DNA of 64,000 nt from Pollenia angustigena (GCA_930367215.1 OV884056.1:279974067-280038066); one strand, 5' to 3'; counted from the stretch's first letter, positions 10,661-23,238 are shown. The notes: generated from the sequence alone by a model not told the origin. Program-made: numbers and translations.

Positions 10661-13454
10661 AGCATAGGGCCCCAACAAAATATCTCCACTTTGATCTATC
10701 CATCGCAATTCTTTTCACTTCGTTCCAACTGGTGTTAAAAGTTGTTGCTTCAGCTATGACTTGCCTTCTCCATGTATGGGCCGGACGTCCTCTTCTACGA
10801 CTTCCTTGTGGATTCCACTCTATGGCGGTTTTAGCAATGTCTGGGTGTGTTTTTCTTATCGTATGACCTATCCAGTTCCATTTTCGTCTACGTACTTCAG
10901 CGGTTATAGGAGATTTCTGCGTTTCGAACCACAGCCTCTCATTGGATAACGTTTGTGGCCAATACACCTGAAGTATTCTTCTCAGACAGCGGTTTATAAA
11001 TACTTGCATTGCCTGAATGTCTGGAGGGGCCGCATTCCATGTTTCGCAGCCGTATAACAAAGTAGAACGAACATTAGAATTAAACAGTTTAATTTTGACA
11101 CCACGAAAGAGTGTGGAAGATTTCCATATGTAATTAAGTTGGCCGAAAGTTTGTGATGCTTTTTTAGTTCTGTGAGAGATATCTGCGCTCGAGCCACCAG
11201 TTGTTGTTAATATAGAGCCGAGATAACAGAAAGAGTCTACATACTCCAGTATATTATTACCAATTGTAAATCTGCTGCTGGTTTCAGCGTTTATTCTCAT
11301 CACCTTGGTCTTGCCGATGTTTATTTTAAGGCAGCATTCGAGGCCATGTCTGAAATATATTGCAACTTTGACTGCATATCAGAGTATCGATGAGAGAGGA
11401 GGCAAATGTCATCGGCATATTCTAAGTCCTATAATCTTCAATTAAACCCCCAAGAAATACCCCTATTATCTGCCATAGATTGTTTCATGACAATACCCAA
11501 TACGATGTTGAATAAGAGTGGAGACATTACGCAACCTTGGCGAACTCCCGTTCCTACTTTAAATCTCCTGGAGGCTTATTCTGAATTGCGATGCGAAAAT
11601 CAATGCGATGCGTAAATGAAATGCGATGCGAAAGAAAATTGGTATTCTGTTAGACTTTCGCAGTCGCATTCGCAATTTATTTCAAATCGTGGCAACGCTG
11701 CTCAAATATACGTCAGTGTCAATAAATGTCAAATTAAAAATAAATAAATTGTTGGTGTTTGACTGTAAAAATTGTTTAATATATTTTTTAACTGGTTTAT
11801 ATATTTCATACTTTTTCCATCCTGCAGCTTCTCTAATAGGTGGTCCATTGATATTTAGTTCTTCAGTTAACGTTTGCCACAAAGTATTTGCCGACTGACG
11901 TTCATTTTGCTGCTTATTCATAAATTCTATCATTATTGCAAATTGACGCGGTTTGGTGGTCTTATTGCTTGCTTCCCTTAATTTAATAATAAATATATGA
12001 TGAATAAATAAATAAAATATTATCTTTCACTAACATGTTTGTACTTTGCGAATGCTATTTTGTTGTCGAATAAATTTTGCGAATTTGACATTTGTTTTCG
12101 CAATGTAGAATACCGACTTGTCACCTTTTCGCATTTGAAATGCGATTAAAAAAAACTGCGAATATCGCAACACAGAATAGCAATTGTTCGCATTTATGCA
12201 TTTTCGAATAAGCCTCCTGCTCAACTTGCCTTCATGAACGATGCGGCAACTGGCATCAGCGTACAGGCTATTGATAAGGTGGATTAGTTTGAGTGGGACA
12301 CCTTTGCACTATAAGGCTTTCCAAATAACGTTGTGGTTTAGGGTATCGAAAGCTTTCTCAAAATCAATAAATACCAGATACAGTGGAGAACGCTATTCGA
12401 CCGACTGTTCCACTATAATTCTGAGTGTATCAACATGGTCAATACACGATTTGTTTGGGCGGAAGCCAGCTTGTTGACATCTGAGTTGAGGTGTTAGTAC
12501 GTCTGAGATTCTTGACGTAATTTTGTGGGTAATAATTTTTTTGACCATACTCAGCAACGTTATTCCACGCCAGTTATTACGGCAAGTTAAATTACCCTTT
12601 TTCGAAATGTTAATGATCATACCTTCCTTTAGTTCGTCAGGAACTCTTTCATTATTCCATATGTCATCTACTAAGGGCAAAATAAGCTGGGCACAGGTAG
12701 AGGGATCTGTTTTGAGAAGTTCTGGGGAAATGTTGTCAGGCCCAGGGCTTTTATTATTTTTAAGCAACTTTATAGCTGAAATCAGCTCAGAAATAGATGG
12801 ATTTGCGAAGGGAATATTTGCAGTATAATTATGGTTATCGCAATTGCATATGGGCTCATCCCCACTAGGTCCCGGAGCAAGGATTAAGGAGTAGTGGTCG
12901 GCACAAATATCTAGCTGTTCCTCTTTCGATGTTATGAGTATGGCAGCATTGTTTTGTATGGGCTTTCCTGTTACAGTGGCTTTATTGGTAAGCTTTTTGA
13001 TGAGCTTATAGAGATCGCCAGAACGATTTGTATCCGCTGCAGCTTGAGCTTCTAACGCTATACTGTTCGTCCAAGCACGTTTGTCGTTGCGGGCATTTCG
13101 CTTTAAAAGACGGTCTATAGCAGTGTGTTGTGAACGTAGCGTTGCTTTCTCGTTTCGGGTTTTGGCGGTATTAATGGCAGCTTTTATTAGTTTTCTTTCC
13201 ATAATCAAGGACCAAGTTTTGTCAGATAACCATTGCTTGCGTCTTTGTTCCTTGAAGCCTATGTGCTTCTTAGCAGCTTCTGTTATAACTTTCTTAATAG
13301 TTTGCCAGTCTTTTCGCTGTGCATATGATGTTGTTCTAACGGCTTGTTGCAGTTCTTGGGTGTAATTTGCAGAGGGATTTCTTAAGTTATGTATGTTAAA
13401 CTTTTTCTGGAGCGATGGATTTGCTCTATTGATTGCCACCAGTTTTATACGCAT
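10640..13454 (-). pseudogene. Reverse transcriptase part of RTE-like element
   Basis: The minus-strand frame runs from 13454. KSPGPDNISPELLK and RNNWRGITLLSMV are the early polymerase blocks. FIDFEKAFDTLN (about 12350) is motif A, GVRQGCVMSPLLF (about 11540) motif B, and LEYADDICL (about 11415) the YADD catalytic site. After that YVDSFCYLGS leads into a C-terminal domain ending with a zinc-ribbon-like or basic tail, SRRRGRPAHTWRRQ. In-frame stops occur just before motif A (SVE-stop-RSP), at KAL-stop-CKG, and between motifs B and C. The MITE interrupts between the blocks KLSR and RFKVGTG. It can no longer make a protein. Confidence 0.85.
11571..12216. mobile_element. MITE inside the RTE-like relic
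   Basis: Ends GAGGCTTATTC...GAATAAGCCTC (11-bp perfect). Flanked by CTG at 11568-11570 and 12217-12219; removing the element and one CTG restores the retrotransposon frame. Inner sequence is rich in GCGAATGCGA-like words. The superfamily is not clear from a 3-bp duplication and these ends. Confidence 0.75.
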
Positions 13455-14086
13455 ACTACAAGCAGGTGATGGTCGCTTGCAACATCCGCCCCTCTTTTAC
13501 AACGCACATCCAACGGAGATCCGCGTCATTTACGGCTTATAGTAATGTGGTCGATTTGGTTTTCTGTTATATGGTCCGATGATACCCATGTGGTCTCGTG
13601 TACGTTTTTATGTGGGAAAAGAGATCCACCTATAACTCAAATCAATATATCACCGGTGTTTGAAGACGATATTGCACGATCAAGTAGGCTGTAAAAGTCT
13701 TCTTTAGCAGAATAATCTGACACCTCTGTAGGTGCATAGCACTGTATGCAAGTTACGTTACGCGCACGGGTTCTAAACCTTACAGAAATTATTCTGTCCG
13801 AGTAAGGCTTCCAGCATATGACTGCATTATAAGCTTCTCTAGAAAGTAGAATGCCAACTCCAGAAGATTTTGGCTCATTGGCTGGCTTTCCTGAATAAAG
13901 AAAGTGATGTCCGTTGGCGGTTGTTATTTCACCAGATTCTGGCCAGCGTACCTCACTTAAGCATAATAAAAGAAATTTGTAGTTTTCAAATTCATTACAC
14001 AGTTGTTCTAAACGCGATGGTTCAGACAGCTTCCTAAAATTCCAGGTTCCAAATCGTGTCCGTTTTTTCATGCTAAAGGTTGTCAT
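13455..14086 (-). pseudogene. AP-endonuclease domain of RTE-like element
   Basis: Begins with ATG at 14086. KKRTRFGTWNFRKLSEPSRL is the N-terminal strand of the exonuclease-III-like fold, LCLSEVRWPESG holds the catalytic glutamate, and GVGILLS follows. The open frame stops at 13637. Without a frameshift the sequence continues in degraded form with NQIDHIT and SDHHLL, the C-terminal catalytic blocks. This enzyme nicks target DNA to prime reverse transcription. The stop codons suggest it is inactive. Confidence 0.85.
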
Positions 14087-14505
14087 CAGTAAATCAGATC
14101 TTTTGTGGTTAAATATAGTTGAGGTTTGATTAATAAGTGTTATTTAAGATGCGGTAGCTTATTAGGCTTCCGCATCCGATCCTGGTGCTGGGGCTGCCAG
14201 CAACCTCCAGGCAGGCAATTTGTAAAGTTTTTCCAAGGCAGAGATTATGCGCGTTCCTTCTACTTCCTGAGACGCCCTTAACGAGCCATCAGGATACTTT
14301 ACAGAAACTAAGTTTCAGAAGTTCTTCCTACTGACCTGACACGTCTTTCAACCATTCAGGTTACTTAGCCGCCTTCTCACTCTAGCTAGCCTCTGAACGG
14401 GTGTTCTAAAGCCATTGCCCTGTGAAGCAAAGGAATCATCCTTGGCCAATCCCACGTGAGTGGCAATCAAGAACTTTCAACCTATACTTGTCACAGTCCA
14501 TTCCC

Positions 14506-15651
14506 CAAATAATATAATAGAATAAGACAAAAAAAGTAAAGCATTCAAACAGAATTTAAAATTTTTTTAGGGAATTTAATCAACTTTTAATCATTCAATG
14601 GAGATACAAATTTTTTTGTTTTTGTTATGAGCAATAAACCACACTAAAAAATCTTAAATTGGAACCATAAATCTAAATCTTAAACCAATTTCTAAAACTT
14701 TCAATCTGCCATAGTTGTGTATCTTAAGTAAATATAAATTTTTGTTATTTGCACAAAATAGTCTCGCTAAAAGTGTATAAAAAATATGTATGTATTAAAA
14801 ACAAAGTTGTTTTGACAGCAACACGTCACACATTTTTCTTTATTTAGCGTTCATTATTTGGTGTGAGTTTGTTTTACTTAAAGATATCAAAAAATATGTC
14901 AAGTATGTGATGTAAGTACTTCAACAACCACAGGTAGTAGCAGTCGATATCTAATTTTAGTTTTTATTTTGTTACTATGTACCACAAGAAAATAAAATAC
15001 AAATGCGAATAATGAAAGCTTTTGCAAACTACTAAGTTCTTTCTTTGAGTAATCTAACCACAAACAATAAATACAAATTTAGTTCTCACTCCAATTAAGT
15101 GTGCAAAAAACATTCATTTGTCATACAAAAAGTTATTTGTATTAGATTTGATAACCATTTCTATATCAGTTTGAAGTTTGCCATATTTTATAAACAAAAT
15201 AAAAATGTTTATATTTAAAAATGTATGTGCTCGATTTTTAACTGCTAATTTTTAGTACATATAAGCCCTTTTTAAGAGGCAGCTGACACTTAAAAAGCAA
15301 CTGATGATAAAAACACATGCTGTTGTTTGATTTCAATGATGATGAAGTTGATTTAGTTTTTTTAAATTATTTTCTATTGTGTCGTCATTGTATAGGCGTC
15401 TCCTTTTGTGCTAAAATTTTTTTGTGTAGCAAACAAAAACGTGTTTTTTACTCGTAAATACTGTATACAATACAAGAATATTTGAATATTGATTTATAGT
15501 AACTTAACATTATTTGTTACTATGCACATTGGCGCTATTAAAAAAAATAAATTGAATTTTAAAATCCATGAATGGGCTAATTTGTGTATAAAAACATTTA
15601 TTATGAAGCTTGGTGCCGACCGGATAAAAAAAAGTCGAGGTGGAAATCGAT
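14506..15651. other. No gene seen
   Basis: AT-rich sequence without recognisable coding blocks or terminal repeats. Confidence 0.55.
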
Positions 15652-15721
15652 TGATATTTTGGCGGCATGAAATAACCCTCCAAAATATAACCCCCCAAAA
15701 AAATAATGAAATAACCCCTCA

Positions 15722-16620
15722 AAGGTAGGTAGGTAGAAAGGCCGGTGTGAAGTCTCCTTCACACCTTCACCCAGAGACCAATATGGTCCATTGTGACGCC
15801 TTAATTAGAGATAGCCAAGAAGGCATAAAGTAGGTGAAATAAGCAGCGAAAGCTAGGGGGACCCTGTGGGGTCCCCCTAGTCACTGATTTCCTTAAGCGT
15901 TCGTTTCCCCAGTCCGAGCGAATAACTCTGCTGCTAAGCATCATAGTTATCCATTCCACCAAGAACAACGGAACAATAAGGTGCCTGCCTTATGGCCTCT
16001 ATCCTCAAATTGTTAAAGGCGCCCTCTATGTCAAGGAATGCCGCCAGGGTGTATTCCCTGGTTCGCAAACCCCGCTCCACATAACCAACCACATCATGCA
16101 ACGCACTCTCAACAGATCTACCTTTAAGGTAGGCGTGTTGAGCGCCGCTGACGATGCCGGCGTCAATCTTCGTCCTCAGATGTAGATCAATCAGTCTTTC
16201 CAACGTCTTCAAGAGAAAAGACGACAAGCTGATTGGTCTAAAATCCTTGGGTTTAGAGTGACCGGTTCTACCCGCCTAGGGAATAAAAACTACCCTAACC
16301 TCCCTCCACCTCCTAGGAATGTACCCGTTCAGCACACATACCCTAAACAGTTCCACCAACAACAGGAGTGATGATTTCCCGATATTCTGTAACATCGCCG
16401 GAAATATACCATCTGGCCCCGCCGATTTGTAGGACCCAAAGGTATTTACCGCCCATGTTACCTTCTCCAAGGTAATCATATCCCCCACCGTCTCCCTTTC
16501 CTCACCGCCTGAGCCCGAACCAGAGAAGGGGTCACCACATGCAGCCTGTTCCCCCGACCCAGGATCCACACACCCCGGAAAGTGAGTCTCCATAAGCAGA
16601 CAGAGAGATTCAGAGCCAGA
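15722..16620 (-). pseudogene. R1/LOA-like LINE fragment, internally deleted
   Basis: On the minus strand: YKSAGPDGIFPAMLQ (about 16430), IPRRWREVRVVFIP (about 16290), FRPISL then SSFLLKTLERLID (about 16220), LDIEGAFNN (motif A, about 16030) and, in a shifted frame, TRGTPQG (motif B, about 15865). Right after motif B the sequence jumps into an apparent 3' untranslated region ending CTACCTACCTACC. The catalytic YADD part is missing. The LDIEGAFN form of motif A is typical of the R1/LOA group. A separate stop interrupts 16276-16260. Its first residues in the long open frame come from the host MULE-like element. Confidence 0.75.
15855..15882. repeat. 28-bp palindrome at a deletion point
   Basis: CTAGGGGGACCC-TGTG-GGGTCCCCCTAG, near-perfect. 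It lies exactly where the LINE fragment passes from reverse-transcriptase motif B into the 3' untranslated region. Confidence 0.8.
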
Positions 16621-17017
16621 TAATTGGGGTATTATTTCATATGAAATTATCCCCCAAAAAATCATCATGAAATAAAGCCCCAATATATTTTTTGGGGGAT
16701 TATTTCATTTTTAAAATTATAATGAAAACGTTTTTGGGCGCAAAGATTTATCCGCTTTCGATAAAGAGGAGAAAATCCTGGCGTTATTTCATTTCTTTGG
16801 GGGCTAATTTCATTTTCAAAATTGGGGCTTTATTGCATATGAAATAAGGCCCCACGCTTTGGGGGGTAATTTCATTATTTTTTTGGGGGGTTATATTTTA
16901 GGGGGTTATTTCATGCCGCCTGAAATTTTGAATAGTGAATACAAGGCGAAAAATCACATTTTTTTTTTAGTTTTTGTCAAATTTTTTTATTCTAGATTCT
17001 AAATAAATAGAAATGTA

Positions 17018-17541
17018 CACCCCTATCGCGAATGTTATGGGAATATGAAATATGGGATCAAACCTAAATTCCCATCCCCAACAAATCGGTATCGCAAATA
17101 ATTTGGGAGTAAAATTTTTTATTGTGAATTATTTGTCAGTGCTTTGTAAACAAAAGTCTCTATTGTGAGTAACTTGTCAGTGTTTGTATTGTGAAAGAAA
17201 AATATGCAAAATCAAATACTAATAAAAATATAATAAAATAAATAATGAATAGTGTTTATCTTCATTTTCTTTATGTACACTCCTTCAATAAAAGGAAAAA
17301 GTAATTTAATTTAGACCTACTTAAGAATACAAATTAAAATTTACATGTTCCCTTCTCGTTCACATCAACACTTGTTGGGAATTTATTTATTAAAAAAATT
17401 CGCGGGAGTAAACATTGGCGATGCCAAATTTTTTAAGTTTGGGAATTCATTCCCAAAAAAATTGTTATGGGAATCATTCCCAATACGAAATAAAAAAATA
17501 TAGGAATATTTTCGTGGGAGTAGTGGCTTGCGATAGGGGTG
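17018..17541. mobile_element. MITE with CACCCCTATCGC ends
   Basis: CACCCCTATCGC (17018-17029) and GCGATAGGGGTG (17530-17541) are perfect complements. GTA flanks both sides. Inner words GGGAATxATTCCC recur in both orientations near the two ends. Non-coding, 524 bp. Confidence 0.7.
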
Positions 17542-18409
17542 GTAGTTTTCATTCCAAGCACATAAAGCAGCAAATCTGTAACTTTTTCTATTTATAATTA
17601 AAAATGTTTACATTTATATTTTAATGAAACTGCGTTATTAACGTTAAAAAAGTATTGGGTGATTTTTGCCCTCAAGTGTCTACAAACAATGGTTAATTTT
17701 GGTTTTATTTTCTTTTGATATATTAATTACCAATTACAGAAAATAGTTTGGTCAACTTTCAATAAAATATGAAAATACCCCACGATATTTCGCAAAATTT
17801 CATGCAATATTCAAAATTTCAAAAGTTTACATTTCTTTTTGGCGTGGTTCGATTCTGGCCAAACTTTCAGAATATAGTCCTTGTAATATGTGTCACGGAA
17901 CTCTGAATAGCATCAATTAGAACTTAATAAAAATAGATGAACTTTACCGTATTTAACAATTTTATGAAAAAAAATTTTCCTCCAAATCATATCGTTGCCC
18001 TATCCAAGTGTACCGGGGGTTGTAAAAAAAAATTTTATTTTCATGCTTTAAGGTGTTTAAAAAAAAAACATTCAATATTTTAAAATTTTGTGTCTTGAAT
18101 AAAAAAAATTATATTGCAGGAATCAATTTCAAATAAGTTTCAGGTGTTTGCTCGAAATTTTCAGTCAAGCAATAATTGCCACATTAGTGGTCCCTGGCAT
18201 TATTTATTACTTTGCTAGTTCTTATTACAGTAGTACGCTTAGCTTTTACGATGATATGCAGTGATGGAAAATTCAGTATTATGGTACTATTTTCAGTACT
18301 TTTTCCTTTCAAAAATACCACGGTACCCCACGTCCGTTTTAGAACTCTTTTCTTGTTATGCTTCTTTGTTTAGAAATTTAGCGTTCATTTTTTTAACATT
18401 GACATCCAG
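17542..18409. other. No gene seen
   Basis: AT-rich. No coding motif or terminal repeat recognised. Confidence 0.55.
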
Positions 18410-18697
18410 GGCTGTGGAGTCGTAATGCAAAAAGTACTAATTCCGACTCCAACCGTTGAAATTCCAACTCCAACTCCTAATCTAACCTTAATGCTAAATG
18501 TATATGAGACTAGTCCTTATTTGACTTTAAACTCTTTTTTTAATGCAGTTCCTTCTAAATTGTTAAATTTAGCAAGAAAATGATTCAGTAAAAATTTCGA
18601 ATCAATATTTTAAATATTGCATCGCGAATTTTTTGTGGGTACTTCGACTCCGGTACAAAAACCTCAACTCCGACTCTAAAACACCGACTCCACAGCC
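18410..18697. mobile_element. MITE with GGCTGTGGAGTCG ends
   Basis: GGCTGTGGAGTCG (18410-18422) and CGACTCCACAGCC (18685-18697) are perfect complements. Sub-terminal CCGACTCC/CAACTCC words repeat on both sides. The left end is preceded by CAG, giving CAGGGCTGTGG, which would fit hAT, but I saw no clear 8-bp duplication. Confidence 0.7.
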
Positions 18698-19152
18698 TTT
18701 TTGACAGCATTGCCTAGAAAAAATATATTCTTGTTAAAAGTGTATATGGGCATTTCCGTCAAAAGGTCCACCGTGACCAAAAATTTAACAGTTATTAAAA
18801 GCTGATTATTTTACGATATTAATATTTAAAGAGAACTACACCTATCCCTCGATTTACACGATAGATACGTTCCTGAAAAAAATCGTGTAAATCGAAACAG
18901 AAAATATTTGCATGAGAAATCGTGTAAATCGAAAAAAGACCCATATACGATTAAATTTAAAATTTTGTTAAGAAAATTCATTTATTTAAAAGTAAATTAA
19001 ATTATGTATGCATATAAAAAATAATAAAAATCAATACATTGTATTTAAAGCATTAAATAAAACAGAATAAATGGAACTCATAAAAAATATTACATGTCAG
19101 TTCATTTAAAGAGACAATTAGAAATATATTTTTTTTATTTATAGTATATGTA

Positions 19153-22100
19153 TCAGTGATCACTTCCAACTAATTCTTCATCACTGTCTTCCACCACTAA
19201 TCGAATCTTTTTGGTAGGCGACATATCACTTCCGTCACTAGATAATATTTCATGTGTTTCTGGTTCAATAGTTGATAAATTGGAGTTAACATCAGTTCGT
19301 GGAGATTTGTAAACATAATTTGTTATTAAAACTTGTGTTGATTTATTGTTTAAGTCCTTATAAACCTCCCGATATTGGGCTAAGCCCTGTGAAATATATC
19401 GCTGGAATGCGAGGGCTCTTTCAATGTTTGGGTCATTTGTTAAAAAATGATTTCCCAATTTTCGGCCTAATTCAAGCCCTTCACTTACATTTTTTGTTGT
19501 CAGTGCTACCGTAACTCCTTCATCGGAATCGCTGTCGTTTGTTTCGATCACCATATTTACTAAATCTTCAACATCTAGTTCCTTATTTATCATCAATTCT
19601 TCAATATCACCTGCACAAAAGTCATCAAAACCTTCTCCTCCCATTGTATGTGCCAACTGAACTATCTCAGAATATTCATTCTCCAAGGATTGACAAGGTA
19701 GGATAACATTTTCTCCTGCATCTGGCCACAAATGTTTCCAACTACCTTTGAGCGTTGACTGCTTGAGTGCAGTGTAAGCCAATGCAACATGCTTTACACA
19801 ATCTAATATTGTAAATTTTTTTCAAGCATTTATTACAGATAAGGATTCATCATTTTCGATTTGATCTAAAATATACCTGAACGACTGCTTGATATACAAT
19901 GCTTTAAAAGTCGAAATGATTCCCTGGTCTTAGGGCTGCAACAAAGAAGTCGTATTTTTTGGTAGAAATATAACTTGCACATTCTCGTGTTGCAAGTCTT
20001 TTGGATGTCCAGGAGCGTTGTCAATTGCTAGAAGTACTTTAAATGGCAATCCCTTCTTGTTTAAATACCGTTTTGCATCTGGGACAAATATGCTGTGAAA
20101 CCACTCACTAAAAACAGCGGCCGTAACCCATGCTTTCTTATTGGCCATCCAATAAACGGGCAAGTTGTTTTTATTTAATCCTTTAAATGCACGTGGCGTT
20201 TGGGATTTGTTAATAACCAATGCAGTGTTGCCACTTTGTGGGTAATTACCCGAATTTGGTATAATTTTTACGGTCGTGGGTAGAGCGTGGGTAATTTCTC
20301 CTAGGTGTAATTCAGGTTTAATTTGAAATTTTTACTTCAGATGGCCAAATAAAATCAATATTCGATTTCAGTGATGAGATTTATTTCTTTCTAAATATTG
20401 TTGCTAAGAAATGCACAGCCTTCTGAACCAAAGTCTCGGTTTCTTTTTAAGAAACGACTTCAATCATTAAACATACATATATTTTCAAATGTTTGGTAAT
20501 GAATGTCGCAAGATGGACCCTTAGATTTGGATAAAGATGCCTATCATATTGATTTAGAACCTGAAGTTTATTGAAAAAAGTTATTCAAACTAAAAGCTTG
20601 CCTGGGGGAAGATATGTATAATTAATTTTATTTCTATCTTGCTACTTTTTAATGCTTTAGTTCAGTGATATGCACTTGTGTGCGGTGGCAGAGACTGATG
20701 ATAGTCTGATGTTTTGAAAAGAACAAAATTTGTTGTATACATGTGAATTGCCGACCGTGTCTGTGTGAAAAATACGATTATTAACTGACTCGCGAGCCTA
20801 CGGAGTGGCTATCACTACTTCAGTTTAAAGAATATTTAATTCGCTTTACAGTTGTAAAACTGAATTACGAAAGGGACAGTTGTATAAAACTCTGCAGGCA
20901 TTTTGTTTTCTAAATAAGGTTTTTTTTAATACCATGAAACTAGACAACACCAAAAAAATTAATTTTAATCGCAGATTGATGCACGGCATTACGATTTGAA
21001 ACTGATTTAAATCAAATAGACACCGCGCCTGTCCTTGACAAAACGCATTGCAGACGTCCAATTTTGTTTCTTTTTCGAATAAAATGAATAATGTTGACCT
21101 CCAAGACACCGATTGTTGCTGGTTTATCAGCATTAACCACTGACTTCACAGCCCTACGGAAAACAATCAATAAGTGTCACATCGCATGGCCTTGAAGTCT
21201 AATTGACAGTTTATTTTCTCTAAATCAACACATCGCCTTCATTTGTGAAAAAAAGTTTTGTCATTTAAATCATGAAGCCACCTTTAAGTTGCGAAAATCG
21301 ATGGCTGATTTTCAAAGTATATTTGGATAATTTGGTGGCGTTGTTCAAGCATGAATCTATTCATGATGATGTGCCTGATCAAAAAGTGAAAATAGTATGA
21401 CAGTTCGTAAGCTCTATGGGGCTAAAAAGCATCCATTATAAAGCAATAACAAGGAAGGGGAATGTAAGACGAGATAAACCCACTGTTGTTTATTGTTGAT
21501 GTGTTTTGTTCAAGCTTTGATATTATTACAAGTAGAACTGTTGCTATAATTCTTATACGTTTAACAGTTTTATTTGGTTTAATATCTTTAGTTTGTCTAA
21601 AATCTTTATGGATGAAGTTTCCTGATGATCTGGCCTAAGCAACCAGTGAAATGCATAGGAATAGCTTATCCCATCAACAATAAATTTCAAGTGTTTTTGT
21701 CAAGAATAAAAACTGGGAATTAAGCACGAATAGCAAAATCTTTTGAAATTAAATAACAAGGAACATTTTAAACCTTCCCAAGATATATCAACCAAATGTG
21801 GAAGTTAAACTCATTAAGGGTGTGCAAACTGTGCATTCTTACACCCTCGTAAATGAACTGTCAAAAATTGTATGAGAATTCATTTACACAAACTGCTTAA
21901 ATTTGCCCAACAATTTTGACTCGTAAACTTGCGCTGTTCAATTGTGCATTTATACAGACAAATTTTTTTAATGCTTACCGCCGTTTTCAATGAAAACTTC
22001 AAGTGTAAATAAATCACAAACAATAAATTCTTGTAATAATATAAGCATATTAGTCTTTTGGCTTTCTTTATGCATGTTTAAAAACAAATTTCATTTATAA

Positions 22101-23238
22101 TTTACAAATTTCAAGTTTTTTATTATATTTTTAATTATTTTTTTTTAATATATTTTTTATTGACGTTTCTGATTGAAATGACATTAATTGTTTAAAAATA
22201 CACAAACATTAAAAAGGATCTTCATGAAACGAGTCTCGCAAGTTTACCCATTTGCACAAATGGTAATTTTAAGCAATATCATGAAGACCCTTATTATTTT
22301 AGCAGTCTTATTAATTTTTTTAAGTCTTTAATGTTATTTTTGTTAGTTTAAATAAAATTAACAGTTTGACTAATATTGATCTTGTTTTAATGTAAATGTA
22401 AATGTCTTTTTATTAAATAAAACTTAAATTTTATATCAGGTGTAATTTCATTTAAATCGGGTAATTTTGCTTCATCTCAAGTGCAATTTTGAATCGTGCT
22501 GGTGGTAACACTGAACCAATGGCTTCATAATGTAATCGCCGGAAGCATTGGAACAAAAAAGAATTGTTATGCGATCTTTTGCAACTTTGTATCCACTTGC
22601 ACTTTTATTAACTTTTGAAAGAAAAGTCCGCTGTGGCATTTTTTTCCAAAATAGTCCCGATTCATCCGCATTGAAGACTTGATCAGGAGTGTATGAATTG
22701 GAAGCAATAATTTCAGCAAATTTTTCAGGATATTCTTTAGCCGCATCTATATCAGCAGAAGCTTGTTCACCTTTTAATTTTAGATTATGTAGGGAATGTC
22801 TTTGCTTAAATTTTTCAAACCATCCATGACTTGCCGAAAACGATGTTATTTTTGCAGTTGATGATGTAGATGGTAGTTGATCATTTTTTTTTTTTCATAA
22901 ATCTTCAAAGCTTTATTTGTTATAGCATTGGTATCAATTGGAGTTCGCTTTTGAGTTTGATCTTTTATCCAGATCATAAGTGCTTTTTCCATATTTTCAA
23001 TTGTAATGTCCCGAACGTATGAAGTTGTACTCAAGCTTGTTTTAGTCCCAGCTGCTACACTTTTCCTGATTAGATTTTCATTTTTTTTTATAGATCTTAT
23101 TGTCGCTTCGTGAATGGAAAAAAATTTAGAAACTGTTGTTACTCTATCTCCATTACGTAGTCTATCTAAAATCTGAATTTTTGTTTCTAAAGATATTACT
23201 TTTCTTTTCGCCTGGTTCTTATTAATATTTTTCGGCAT
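19153..23238 (-). pseudogene. Tigger-like transposase
   Basis: Starts at 23238. Residues about 10-50 form a pipsqueak/CENP-B-type helix-turn-helix (LETKIQILDRLRNGDRVTTV). A run of 12 T at 22884-22895 shifts the frame after KIYEK. The second DNA-binding part (ASHGWFEKFKQRH) and NADESGLFWKKMP (first catalytic Asp, about 22660) follow. At KPLV/INKSQ a hAT element is inserted. Beyond it, VLLAIDNAPGHP has the second Asp (about 20020), and LLQP-stop-DQGI the third Asp with a stop codon in front. The acidic C-terminal tail ends at 19153. DDD triad visible, but frameshift, stop and insertion make it inactive. Confidence 0.9.
20223..22513. mobile_element. hAT-type element inserted in Tigger transposase
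   Basis: AACCAATG at 20215-20222 and 22514-22521 is an exact 8-bp duplication. Ends CAGTGTTGCCAC and GTGGTAACACTG are typical hAT termini. GGTAATTT words are repeated behind both ends. No hAT transposase is recognisable. A stretch at 21271-21500 reads as a broken plus-strand frame (MKPPLSCENRWLIFK...) that I cannot assign, and CCTGATGATCTGGCCTAAGC at 21621 resembles Penelope-type terminal sequence. Confidence 0.85.

Larger units (their letters stand above)
10604..14505 (-). mobile_element. RTE-like non-LTR retrotransposon relic
   Basis: One element, read on the minus strand: a GC-richer 5' untranslated part (about 14090-14505), an AP-endonuclease, a reverse transcriptase, a C-terminal region and an (AT)n tail. 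A 646-bp MITE (11571-12216) splits the polymerase. It is close to full length but has several in-frame stops. Endonuclease style (GTWN start), C-terminal RRRGRPAHTWRR and the microsatellite tail suggest an RTE or related clade; the clade is inference. Confidence 0.8.
15661..16920. mobile_element. Mutator-like (MULE) non-autonomous element
   Basis: The two 60-base ends (15661-15720 and 16861-16920) are reverse complements with only four mismatches, beginning GGCGGCATGAAATAAC. The flanks are TGATATTTT (15652-15660) and TGAAATTTT (16921-16929), a 9-bp target duplication with one change. Long inverted ends plus a 9-bp duplication are the hallmark of Mutator-like elements. The interior repeats GGGGxxATTTCAT words, and a retrotransposon fragment was inserted next to the left end. 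No transposase. Confidence 0.75.

Noticed and set aside
10761..13365. Several plus-strand frames across the RTE-like element
   Set aside because: Shadows of the minus-strand polymerase and endonuclease.
19299..19514. Plus-strand 71-codon frame
   Set aside because: Shadow of the Tigger transposase C-terminal tail.
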